Positions 37,136-46,544 of a stretch of 64,000 bases of DNA are shown here, piece by piece (position 1 is the stretch's first letter; each line of letters begins with the position of its first letter). The DNA lies in the NCBI RefSeq assembly GCF_051020955.1, contig NW_027476111.1, forward strand, positions 186,001-250,000, written 5' to 3'. The DNA comes from Megalopta genalis (Eukaryota; Arthropoda; Insecta; Hymenoptera; Halictidae). The position numbers and the translations under genes are program-made. The notes below the pieces were generated by a model, which searched no databases, had not been told where the DNA came from, and saw only the letters and a list, made by a program, of their open reading frames with translations.

Positions 37136-40100
37136 TCAGCTGCCCGGGGTTTCTCGGCGTGGGCGCGCACGCCGTCCCCGGGCACGTCGGGCGGGATCTG
37201 TAAGCTCCCGATCCCGCTCGGCAGCCTCCTTCCGCGACATAACCTCCTCGCAGAAAGAGATTGCTGCCGCCCACTTCCCCGGGCCCTCCAGCATGGCCCC
37301 AACTAGGCTGGAGAGTGCGAGGTCGTGGCCGACTTCTCGTTTTAGGACTCGGCGCAGCGCTGAAAAGGCGGGACATTCCTCCAGCGTGTGCTGCGCCGAG
37401 TCTTCCTCCGCGCCACTGTGGTGGCACACCGTCGTCGCTTCCCGCCCGATGCGACACAGGTAGACACCGAAGCAGCCATGCCCGGTGAACACCTGCGTCG
37501 CTCGGTAGGAGAGCCTGCCATGCCGTCTCTCCCGCCACGAGGTGAAGTGTGGCAGGAGAGCCCCGGGAACGCGCTCGCCGGCGTGGGAGCAAAGCTCGGC
37601 ACGCCATCTGGCGAGCGCTAGCCGCCGGGCCTGGAGCTCGAAGCCCCCGACCATCTCTCGCTCCGGCGGGGCCCCTCGAGCACGGCTGGCGATGCTTGTG
37701 CGCCCATAAACATAGGCGCGCACCGCCGCCTGAAGCTCGAAGGGAAGTTCTCCCGCCAGAGCAAGCGCCGCCACGGTAGACGTGGTGCGGTAACCTCTTA
37801 TGAGGCGGATGGCCATCCGCCTCTGCAGCCGGCGCAACAACAGCGTGTTGCGCCGGCTGGTCATCACGTACGGCGCCCATATTGGGGCACCGTATAAGGC
37901 CATAGACCGCACCACGCCCAGGTATAGGCGGCGCACCAAATCTCCCGGTCCCCCGAGGTTGGGCAGCAGGCGGCCCAAAGAGGCCGCCACCTTTTCGACT
38001 CGGGGGACGAGACGGTCGAGATGCGCATCGAAGCTCCAGCGGCTGTCGAGGATCAGTCCGAGATATTTCAACTCGGACTTCACCTCGACGCAGGCTTCTC
38101 CAACCCGGATCCACGATCTGGCCGGTGGCCGAGACCGAGGCCGTCCGCGGAACCAGACTGCCCCGGCCTTCTCCGGGGCTATTTTCAGCCCCAGATCGCG
38201 GATCCTCGCGACGACGGCTGCCACCGCAACCTCTGCTCGTCGGATGGTCCTCTCGAAGGTACTCCCGACGGCGACCACCAACGTGTCGTCCGCGTAGCAG
38301 ACGAGGGTGGCACCGTCGGGCAGGGATGTCTTCTCCAGGACCGCGTTGTAACCCAGGTCCCACAGGAGCGGTCCTAAAACGGACCCCTGCGGGACCCCGC
38401 GGTCCACTTCCCTCCGTATCATCCCGTACCGGCCCGGGTATTCGACCCACCTGTCCCGCAGGTAGGCCCCGATCACCCGCCTCAGATAGGGTGGCACCTG
38501 GTGATCGACGAGGGCCTCCCTAATGGCGGACCAGGGCAGGGTGTTGAACGCATTAACGATGTCAATGGACACCGCCAAGCACACCCCGCCCCTTGCCACG
38601 GCATTGTCCGAGAGGGACTTGAGACGCTCGATAGCGTCGACCGTCGATCGCCCCTCCCGGAAGCCAAACTGGCAGTCCGCCAGATCGGGGCCGTCGCGGG
38701 ACAGGTGTCTGGAGAGGCGGGCAACAATGATCTTCTCGAAGATCTTGCCCGCCTCATCCAGGAGACAAATGGGCCGGTACGCGGAGGGAGAATCCCCCGG
38801 CCTCCCATCCTTCCTCAAGAGGACCATCCGACTTTCTCTCCATAGGTCGGGGAACGTCCCCGACCTCAGGAGCCCAGAGTAGAGGCTCCTCAGCCTCTCC
38901 CCCAGGACGCTCGCGGCGAGCAACCAGACCCGGCCGGGGATACCGTCCGGCCCCGGGGCGGTATTCTTGCCCCGGAGCCATTTGACGACCCCGGCCATCT
39001 CCTCCGGCGCGACCTCAAGATGCGGGGACCACTCATGTTCCTCTGGCTCAGGGACGGGCCGGGACACCTCCCCGCTAACGGGGAATAAAGCGTCCACGAC
39101 CCGCCCGAGCAGCCCCGGATCCAGGCTCTCCGTCACGGGGGGCGCCCAGGGACGTAGTCGTCCCAATGCCATCTTGTATGGGCGCCCCCACGGATCTCGG
39201 TTCAGAGAGCCGAGGAGATCGCGCCAGGCCTGGTCCTTCGCTCGCCTGATGGCCAGCTGCAGGGCGACCACCTTTTCCCGATATCGTCCATACAGCTGGG
39301 CAGCCAGCACGTCGTCCGTACGTCGTCGTCGACGGGCGCGAGCGTACTGGCGTCGCGCGCGGACGCACTCGGTGCGTAATTCCGCTATTTCGCGCGACCA
39401 CCAGTACACCGCCTTCCTCGGGAAGACCCTGGCCCGGGGCATGGCGACGTCGCAAATCGACGTCATTGCGCCCCGGAACCAATGGGCCTCCCCATTCCCG
39501 TCGACTGTCCCGGCCGGTGTTGCTGGCCAGGCCACGACGTGTGCTGCGGCCATCAGAGCGTCCTGGTCGAGGCGCTTCAGCGCCCACCGCGGCTGAGGCG
39601 AACCTTCTTCGGCGGGGCGACGACGGGGTGTCGATGGTGGGGCGGCGGAGAGGTCGAGAACTATGTATCTATGGTCAGACAACGTCTCGACCCCTTCCAC
39701 CACCCTCCACCCCGTAATACGGCGCGCGGCCGGGGGCGTTGCCCACGAAAGGTCAACGATGGACCCCCCGTTATGCCGCACGCACGTATGGACCGAGCCC
39801 GTGTTCAGGAGACGGAGCTCCAGTCCCGCCGCCCAATCCAGCACCTCCCGGCCCCTCGAGTCAGTCCCGGGGGAACCCCAAGCCGTGGCCTTGGCATTGA
39901 AGTCCCCCAGGACCAGCACCGGACGGGGATGGCAGCGGGAGACGCATCTCCCTACCCCGTGCAGATACTGCTCAAACTCTTCGAGGGACCACCTTGGAGG
40001 TGCGTATATCGCCACAACCGCGGTTCCGTCCCAATCAACGGCCACGTATCCCAGGCCGCGCTCGATAATCGAGCACGGCGGGGACCCCGACCTCCCAGCC

Positions 40101-40279
40101 CAAATAATCGCGGCGGAGCCAATCGAGTCCCCCATCCAGTGTGGATGTTTGGGGACGTTGTGCGGCTCCGCCACGACTGCCAACCCGGCACCCCGCTCGG
40201 CCAGGCATTGAAACAGGAGATCCTGCGCTCTGGCCGAGCAGTTGAGGTTCACTTGTATTATCGGGCCCGGGGGCCCCAT
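37136..40279 (-). CDS. E7 ORF2: endonuclease / RT with altered zinc finger, 1047 aa
   Basis: RT and endonuclease catalytic motifs are intact, but the C-terminal finger has CHHS in place of CHHC (codon AGT at 37415-37417, residue 955), removing one zinc ligand. The motif AEPHR reads AEPHN (40157-40159). In the endonuclease, AGRSGSPPCS is shared with E9. A further in-frame ATG exists 12 codons upstream (40313-40315) because of a single base change inside ORF1; I keep the TAATG start because it is the one common to all copies. The finger change makes full activity doubtful. Confidence 0.9.
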   Translation of the reverse strand: MGPPGPIIQVNLNCSARAQDLLFQCLAERGAGLAVVAEPHNVPKHPHWMGDSIGSAAIIWAGRSGSPPCSIIERGLGYVAVDWDGTAVVAIYAPPRWSLEEFEQYLHGVGRCVSRCHPRPVLVLGDFNAKATAWGSPGTDSRGREVLDWAAGLELRLLNTGSVHTCVRHNGGSIVDLSWATPPAARRITGWRVVEGVETLSDHRYIVLDLSAAPPSTPRRRPAEEGSPQPRWALKRLDQDALMAAAHVVAWPATPAGTVDGNGEAHWFRGAMTSICDVAMPRARVFPRKAVYWWSREIAELRTECVRARRQYARARRRRRTDDVLAAQLYGRYREKVVALQLAIRRAKDQAWRDLLGSLNRDPWGRPYKMALGRLRPWAPPVTESLDPGLLGRVVDALFPVSGEVSRPVPEPEEHEWSPHLEVAPEEMAGVVKWLRGKNTAPGPDGIPGRVWLLAASVLGERLRSLYSGLLRSGTFPDLWRESRMVLLRKDGRPGDSPSAYRPICLLDEAGKIFEKIIVARLSRHLSRDGPDLADCQFGFREGRSTVDAIERLKSLSDNAVARGGVCLAVSIDIVNAFNTLPWSAIREALVDHQVPPYLRRVIGAYLRDRWVEYPGRYGMIRREVDRGVPQGSVLGPLLWDLGYNAVLEKTSLPDGATLVCYADDTLVVAVGSTFERTIRRAEVAVAAVVARIRDLGLKIAPEKAGAVWFRGRPRSRPPARSWIRVGEACVEVKSELKYLGLILDSRWSFDAHLDRLVPRVEKVAASLGRLLPNLGGPGDLVRRLYLGVVRSMALYGAPIWAPYVMTSRRNTLLLRRLQRRMAIRLIRGYRTTSTVAALALAGELPFELQAAVRAYVYGRTSIASRARGAPPEREMVGGFELQARRLALARWRAELCSHAGERVPGALLPHFTSWRERRHGRLSYRATQVFTGHGCFGVYLCRIGREATTVCHHSGAEEDSAQHTLEECPAFSALRRVLKREVGHDLALSSLVGAMLEGPGKWAAAISFCEEVMSRKEAAERDRELTDPARRARGRRARPRRETPGS

Positions 40280-42471
40280 TACACAGCCGTGTCCATCGCC
40301 GTCACGGCCGCGCATGCGGTGGCGTCTGGGACTTTAGTGGCCCCATCCGCCCACGCGGGCGCGGCGGTAGCATCAGGCGATGCTACCTTTTCGTTGCTGG
40401 CCACGGTGGTCGCTGCCTTGGCCATCGTGGTTTCCCTCCCCTTTTTATTATACCTGGCAGACGGCCTTTGGCCGCCTCCCCTGCCCCGCCCCGCACTGGC
40501 AGGACAAGCCCGGCTGCCGAGGCGGTGACCAGACGGCTTGCCCGCGCCCGCACAAAGCGGACAATTGGGCGTGGCCGTACAGGCTGCCACCTTATGGTCC
40601 CGACTGCCGCATCTATAACAGCAGTCGGACCTATCCTCGGCAGCAGTGCACCGCTGACTGGTGTGGCCAACACCAAGGCAACGGTAACACTGCAGAGGCC
40701 GGGCACTCAGGGCCTCCACGGCTGCCTGGGTCCAGCCGACGGTTATCCGGCCCGCGACAGCAACCTTGCGAGCGGCCGCGGCAGGACATCGGACCCAGAG
40801 GGTGCCCAATCCCGAGGGGGAAGACCGGATTTCGCCGGTATTGATGTCCCCCTCACTGCACCCGCCCACGCGGGCAACAGCCGCAGCGACCTCCGCCGGC
40901 GTGGTCGAATCGACCAGGCCGCGCACCCTAAGGTCAGCTTTTTTGACCGGACGCGCGACCTTTACGCCGGTGCCTGCCAGCGCTTCCGCCACTTTTGTGG
41001 CGAGGACGGTGGCCTTGGCGGCCCCATCGGTGCCAGGGACCTCCAAAATTAACCCCCCAGTCACCGCCCTTCGCGGCCGCAGCGAGGCGATGCCAATTTC
41101 TGCCAGGTCCACCTTGGACCTGGCAGTGGCCATCGCCTGCGCGTAAGTAATGTCCACGCCAGACGGAACCGTTATGGTAACCGCTGCTGTGCGTGGCGGT
41201 CGAGGAGGCAGGGGTGTCTTCCTGGGGGCCGCCGGGACCACCCGTCCTTTTTTATTCGCGGCCGAAGTGGCCCCGGCAGCCTCCTTTTTGGCCTTCCGGC
41301 CAACCACCTGGGACCACGCCTCCTGGGGTGGAGGCGCAGCGGAGGGTGGGGCCAATTCTGCTCGCGGTCGAGCGGGCTCCGTCTGGGCCGCTTTAGCCGC
41401 CCCAGCTTTCCCACCTTTCTTCTTCTTCTGCGCCCTCCGCCGCACCCTGTCCGAAGACTGTGAGGGGACGGACGGCCCAGGTGCCACCGATCTCACGGCC
41501 GAGTCCGTTCGCGGCGCGAGCTCCCTCCTGAATGACGCCAATTTGGCGTCTATCAGGGCGCCTACTTGCGCCAGAAAATCGGCGGGCGCAGCCACAGGTG
41601 GTGGCGAGGACTTTTCTTGCCCGGAGCGATGGCAATCCCGGGCGCCCACGATCGGCGGCGATACTGAGCTCTCTGCCGGGCGCGGCGGCGGAGGCATTGC
41701 GGCAGCAGCCGTTCTCGCCTCCACCACCTGCCGGAGCCGGGCCACCTCCGCCTGCAGCTCCGTCATTTGCCCCCTGAGGACGGCATTTTCGGCCTCCAGG
41801 ACACGCGTGGCGTCGGTAGCCGATCTCACTGCCAGCTCGGACACCCCTACCCTGCCGTTTAAGGCGGCCACCCTCAGGGCGCGGGCCAAGTTGCCCTTCA
41901 GCCCCTTTGACACGCCGGAGATCCTGGCCACCTCATCCAGGCTCTCCAATATAGCTGCCGCGACATCCCGCGTCGGACGGTTGCGGAAATTTTCCGCGAT
42001 ATCCGTCTCGTCCGGGAGCGGGACGCTCGACCGCGATGGTCTCGGCACGGGGGCACCCGGGTCGAATATAGCCGCCACCTCCCTTGCCTCGGCCTCCAAC
42101 TGCGAGGCCTCGGCCAGCCTAAGTTTGGCCTCTGCGAGGCCAATATATTCGCCGGTCGTCGGCGGCCGTCCTCTCTTCCTCGCTGACGACGATCCCGGGA
42201 CACTCTGCGATGAGTGGTGGGAGGAGACAGAGAAATCTGACTCCTCCCCGTCATCGCACTCACCAAGGCCCGCTGCGGTCCTCTTTTTGCCGCGTGTTGC
42301 AGAATGCCTCCGCGACACCGGCTCTGTGCATCTTTTGAGGCGCACGATAGGCCCGCGCACCTCCACCTCACGCTCGTTTCCCCCCTCCCCGGTTGTTTGT
42401 GAAAAAGTAGACTCCATACTTAATCCCACGAGTGTGGTCGGAAAGGAGGTCACCCCGGGTAGAGCCGCCAT
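40279..42471 (-). CDS. E7 ORF1: Gag-like protein, 730 aa
   Basis: Zinc knuckles intact. The N-terminus is unusual: TSFPTTLVGLSMESTFSQTT, one residue longer than in other copies. Other private features are GEYIGLAEA, PRPAESSVSPP near 263, RRRAQKKKKGGKAG in the basic patch and KKEAAGATSAANKKG near 395-408. Confidence 0.91.
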   Translation of the reverse strand: MAALPGVTSFPTTLVGLSMESTFSQTTGEGGNEREVEVRGPIVRLKRCTEPVSRRHSATRGKKRTAAGLGECDDGEESDFSVSSHHSSQSVPGSSSARKRGRPPTTGEYIGLAEAKLRLAEASQLEAEAREVAAIFDPGAPVPRPSRSSVPLPDETDIAENFRNRPTRDVAAAILESLDEVARISGVSKGLKGNLARALRVAALNGRVGVSELAVRSATDATRVLEAENAVLRGQMTELQAEVARLRQVVEARTAAAAMPPPPRPAESSVSPPIVGARDCHRSGQEKSSPPPVAAPADFLAQVGALIDAKLASFRRELAPRTDSAVRSVAPGPSVPSQSSDRVRRRAQKKKKGGKAGAAKAAQTEPARPRAELAPPSAAPPPQEAWSQVVGRKAKKEAAGATSAANKKGRVVPAAPRKTPLPPRPPRTAAVTITVPSGVDITYAQAMATARSKVDLAEIGIASLRPRRAVTGGLILEVPGTDGAAKATVLATKVAEALAGTGVKVARPVKKADLRVRGLVDSTTPAEVAAAVARVGGCSEGDINTGEIRSSPSGLGTLWVRCPAAAARKVAVAGRITVGWTQAAVEALSARPLQCYRCLGVGHTSQRCTAAEDRSDCCYRCGSRDHKVAACTATPNCPLCAGAGKPSGHRLGSRACPASAGRGRGGGQRPSARYNKKGRETTMAKAATTVASNEKVASPDATAAPAWADGATKVPDATACAAVTAMDTAV

Positions 42472-42842
42472 ACCCGGGGAAGGCTAATACGCCCGGGGGG
42501 TCGCCAGGTACCCCGGGGTTGTCCGCTAACGATTGGTGCACCCACCAACCATAGCTGGCGCTTACTCCAGCTACGCCCTCTTCACCGCGCAACACTGCTT
42601 GGGGCTAGGGATTTTTTAGAGAGGTTGTCATCCTCGCGGCCCGGCCGGTTAAGGCAAGACCCCCGTTCCTGTAAAACATGACCACAGGTTTACGGTATGT
42701 GTCCGACTTTAGTTGGCCCCTCACCTCAAGCCACTCCGGCATGGTAGAACCTGCCAGGGAATAAATTCCCCGCCGGCACAGCCTTGAGGATCATTAGGGC
42801 ACGAAGCCCCCCCACCACGACAAGGTAGCGGACACGGGGGGG
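42472..42842 (-). other. E7 5'UTR, 371 nt
   Basis: One base longer than other copies, through an extra G in the GC-rich stem near the ORF1 start (CGCCCGGGGGGTCGCC on plus). C7 end kept; no gene seen. Confidence 0.75.
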
Positions 42843-42857
42843 AACCTTGACATAACC
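42843..42857. repeat. Telomere-like linker E7/E8, 1 unit
   Basis: 15 nt: A, one perfect unit (42844-42854) and ACC. Confidence 0.86.
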
Positions 42858-42879
42858 TTTTTTTTTTTTTTTTTTTTTT

Positions 42880-43400
42880 ATTTTACGTGGAGGAAATCTG
42901 CTCGCCAGACACCCCCGCCCCGCCCGGGGGAGCGGGACGAGGGTAGTGTGGGGTTTGACCCACTAAAACCTCCACGGCGACCTGAGGACGCAGGACCGAT
43001 CGCTGGCGATTCAACGGGGGAGCCACGGGAACTCTTGAAGAACACTACCGCGGCTCCCCCTCGCCTGGCCGGCCATCAGGATGGTAACGATGGCCGGCCG
43101 CTTCCCGGGGGGAAATAAAATAAATCCTCCCCCCTAAAATCCATTTAAATTCGGCGGCGCGAGGGGTCGCTCCCCGCACCGCCCCGACACGGCGACCGCG
43201 CGATAGGTGACCAGGGCCCCCGCCCTGATCACAGCGGACGCCGGGTGGACGACGAGTATATTGGAGGAGGATTACAGTTAACCCTCGCCTCCTTCAGGCG
43301 ACTCGTCATCCCCCACTCCCAACAGTGGAGGTCCTCCTCTGTTGGCGGGCGGCGGGCAATGAAACCAGCTTGTTCTGGTACACCCGCCGCCCGCCTACTC
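42880..43400 (-). other. E8 3'UTR, 521 nt
   Basis: No ORF supported. Long AT patch; the stop-proximal hairpin keeps its arms with apex CTTGTT. Confidence 0.75.
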
Positions 43401-46400
43401 TCAGCTGCCCGGGGTTTCTCGGCGCGGGCGCGCACGCCGTCCCCGGGCACGTCGGGCGGGATCTGTAAGCTCCCGATCCCGCTCGGCAGCCTCCTTCCGC
43501 GACATAACCTCCTCGCAGAAAGAGATTGCTGCCGCCCACTTCCCCGGGCTCTCCAGCATGGCCCCAACTAGGCTGGAGAGTGCGAGGTCGCGACCGACTT
43601 CCCGTTTTAGGACTCGGCGCAGCGCTGAAAAGGCGGGACATTCCTCCAGCGTGTGCTGCGCCGAGTCTTCCTCCGCGCCACAGTGGTGGCACACCGTCGT
43701 CGCTTCCCGCCCGATGCGACACAGGTAGACACCGAAGCAGCCATGCCCGGTGAACACCTGCGTCGCTCGGTAGGAGAGCCTGCCATGCCGTCTCTCCCGC
43801 CACGAGGTGAAGTGCGGCAGGAGAGCCCCGGGGACGCGCTCGCCGGCGTGGGAGCGAAGCTCGGCACGCCATCTGGCGAGCGCTAGTGGCCGGGCTTGGA
43901 GCTCGAAGCCCTCGACCGTCTCTCGCTCCGGCGGGGCCCCTCGAGCACGGCTGGCGATGCTTGTGCGCCCATAAACATAGGCGCGCACCGCCGCCTGAAG
44001 CTCGAAGGGAAGTTCACCCGCCAGAGCAAGCGCCGCCACGGTAGACGTGGTGCGGTAACCTCTTATGAGGCGGATGGCCATCCGCCTCTGCAGCCGGCGC
44101 AACAACAGCGTGCTGCGCCGGCTGGTCATCACGTACGGCGCCCATATTGGGGCACCGTACAAGGCCATAGACCGCACCACGCCCAGGTATAGGCGGCGCA
44201 CCAAATCTCCCGGTCCCCCGAGATTGGGCAGCAGGCGGCCCAAAGAGGCCGCCGCCTTTTCGACTCGGGGGACGAGACGGTCGAGATGCGCATCGAAGCA
44301 CCAGTGGCTGTCGAGGATCAGTCCGAGATATTTCAACTCGGACTTCACCTCGACGCAGGCTTCTCCAACCCGGATCCACGATCTGGCCGGTGGCCGAGAC
44401 CGAGGCCGTCCGTGAAACCAGACAGCCTCGGCCTTCTCCGGGGCTATTTTCAGCCCCAGATCGCGGATCCTCGCGACGACGGCTGCCACCGCAACCTCTG
44501 CTCGTCGGATGGTCCTCTCGAAGGTACTCCCGACGGCGACCACCAACGTGTCATCCGCGTAGCAGACGAGGGTGGCACCGTCGGGCAGGGGGGCCTTCTC
44601 CAGGACCGCGTTGTAACCCAGGTCCCACAGGAGCGGTCCTAAAACGGACCCCTGCGGGACCCCGCGGTCCACTTCCCTCCGTATCATCCCGCACCGGCCC
44701 GGGTATTCAACCCACCTGTCCCGCAGGTAGGCCCCGATCACCCGCCTCAGATAGGGAGGCACCTGGTGATCGACGAGGGCCTCCCTAATGGCGGACCGGG
44801 GCAGGGTGTTGAACGCATTGACGATGTCAATGGACACCGCCAAGCACACCCCGCCCCTTGCCACGGCATTGTCCGAGAGGGACTTGACACGGTCGATAGC
44901 ATCGACCGTCGATCGCCCCTCCCGGAAGCCAAACTGGCAGTCCGCCAGATCTGGGCCGTCGCGGGACAGGTGTCTGGAGAGGCGGGCAACAATGATCTTC
45001 TCGAAGATCTTGCCCGCCTCATCCAGGAGACAAATGGGCCGGTACGCGGAGGGAGAATCCCCCGGCCTCCCATCCTTCCTCAAGAGGACCATCCGACTTT
45101 CTCTCCATAGGTCGGGGAACGTCCCCGACCTCAGGAGCCCAGAGTAGAGGCTCCTCAGCCTCTCCCCCAGGACGCTCGCGGCGAGCAACCAGACCCGGCC
45201 GGGGATACCGTCCGGCCCCGGGGCGGTATTTTTGCCCCGGAGCCATTTGACGACCCCGGCCATCTCCTCCGGCGCGACCTCAAGATCCGGGGACCACTCA
45301 TGTTCCTCTGGCTCAGGGACGGGCCGGGACGCCTCCCCGCTAACGGGGAATAAAGCGTCCACGACCCGCCCGAGCAGCCCCGGATCCAGGCTCTCCGTCA
45401 CGGGGGGCGCCCAGGGACGCAATCGTCCCAATGCCATCTTGTATGGGCGCCCCCACGGATCTCGGTTCAGAGAGCCGAGGAGATCGCGCCAGGCCTGGTC
45501 CTTTGCCCGCCTGATGGCCAGCTGCAGGGCGACCACCTTCTCCCGGTATAGCCCGTACAGCTGGGCAGCCAGCACGTCGTCCGTTCGTCGTCGTCGACGG
45601 GCGCGTGCGTACTGGCGTCGCGCGCGAACGCACTCGGTGCGTAATTCCGCTATCTCGCGCGACCACCAGTACACCGCCTTCCTCGGGAAGACCCTGGCCC
45701 GGGGCATGGCGACGTCGCAAATCGACGTCATTGCGCCCCGGAACCAATGGGCCTCCACATTCCCGTCGACTGGCCCGGCCGGTGTTGCTGGCCAGGCCAC
45801 GACGTGGGCTGCCGCCATCAGAGCGTCCTGGTCGAGGCGCTTCAGCGCCCACCGCGGTTGAGGCGAACCCTCATCGGCGGTGCGACGACGGGGTGTCGAT
45901 AGTGGGGCGGAGGAGAGGTCGAGAACTATGTATCTGTGGTCAGACAACGTCTCGACCCCCTCCGCCACCCTCCACCCCGTAATACGGCGCGCGGCCGGGG
46001 GCGTTGCCCACGAAAGGTCAACGATGGACCCCCCGTTATGCCGCACGCACGTATGGACCGAGCCCGTGTTCAGGAGACGGAGCTCCAGTCCCGCCGCCCA
46101 ATCCATCACCTCCCGGCCCCTCGAATCAGTCCCGGGGGAACCCCAAGCCGTGGCCTTGGCATTAAAGTCCCCCAGGACCAGCACCGGACGGGGATGGCAG
46201 CGGGAGACGCATCTCCCTACCCCGTCCAGATACTGCTCAAACTCTTCGAGGGACCACCTTGGAGGTGCGTATATCGCCACAACCGCGGTGCCGCCCCAAT
46301 CAACGGCCACGTATCCCAGGCCACGCTCGATAAGCGAGCACGGCGGGGACCCCGGCCTCCCAGCCCAAATAATCGCGGCGGAGCCAATCGAGTCCCCCAT

Positions 46401-46544
46401 CCAGTGTGGATGTTTGGGGACCCTGTGCGGCTCCGCCACGACTGCCAACCCGGCACCCCGCTCGGCCATGCATTGAAACAGGAGATCCTGCGCTCTGGCC
46501 GAGCAGTTGAGGTTAACTTGTATTATCGGGCCCGGGGGCCCCAT
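43401..46544 (-). CDS. E8 ORF2: endonuclease / reverse transcriptase, 1047 aa
   Basis: Open, with catalytic motifs and finger present. After motif A, FNTLPW reads FNTLPR (codon CGG at 44796-44798, residue 583); all other copies with this region have Trp, so function may be reduced. Other markers: REVMDWAAG, SAPLSTPRRRTADEG, DGNVEAHWF, IDRVKSL, KAPLPDG, SRRSTLLL, LQARPLAL, AELRSHAG and VGRDLAL. SHWCFDAH is shared with E5 and E10. Confidence 0.92.
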   Translation of the reverse strand: MGPPGPIIQVNLNCSARAQDLLFQCMAERGAGLAVVAEPHRVPKHPHWMGDSIGSAAIIWAGRPGSPPCSLIERGLGYVAVDWGGTAVVAIYAPPRWSLEEFEQYLDGVGRCVSRCHPRPVLVLGDFNAKATAWGSPGTDSRGREVMDWAAGLELRLLNTGSVHTCVRHNGGSIVDLSWATPPAARRITGWRVAEGVETLSDHRYIVLDLSSAPLSTPRRRTADEGSPQPRWALKRLDQDALMAAAHVVAWPATPAGPVDGNVEAHWFRGAMTSICDVAMPRARVFPRKAVYWWSREIAELRTECVRARRQYARARRRRRTDDVLAAQLYGLYREKVVALQLAIRRAKDQAWRDLLGSLNRDPWGRPYKMALGRLRPWAPPVTESLDPGLLGRVVDALFPVSGEASRPVPEPEEHEWSPDLEVAPEEMAGVVKWLRGKNTAPGPDGIPGRVWLLAASVLGERLRSLYSGLLRSGTFPDLWRESRMVLLRKDGRPGDSPSAYRPICLLDEAGKIFEKIIVARLSRHLSRDGPDLADCQFGFREGRSTVDAIDRVKSLSDNAVARGGVCLAVSIDIVNAFNTLPRSAIREALVDHQVPPYLRRVIGAYLRDRWVEYPGRCGMIRREVDRGVPQGSVLGPLLWDLGYNAVLEKAPLPDGATLVCYADDTLVVAVGSTFERTIRRAEVAVAAVVARIRDLGLKIAPEKAEAVWFHGRPRSRPPARSWIRVGEACVEVKSELKYLGLILDSHWCFDAHLDRLVPRVEKAAASLGRLLPNLGGPGDLVRRLYLGVVRSMALYGAPIWAPYVMTSRRSTLLLRRLQRRMAIRLIRGYRTTSTVAALALAGELPFELQAAVRAYVYGRTSIASRARGAPPERETVEGFELQARPLALARWRAELRSHAGERVPGALLPHFTSWRERRHGRLSYRATQVFTGHGCFGVYLCRIGREATTVCHHCGAEEDSAQHTLEECPAFSALRRVLKREVGRDLALSSLVGAMLESPGKWAAAISFCEEVMSRKEAAERDRELTDPARRARGRRARPRRETPGS

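Larger units (their letters stand above)
36606..42842 (-). mobile_element. E7: full-length SART-like element
   Basis: Complete from A16 tail (36606-36621) to C7 5' end (42836-42842). It is the most divergent full-length copy by private changes in both ORFs and UTRs. The 3' end reads CACGTGAAAT in sense instead of CACGTAAAAT. Confidence 0.92.
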
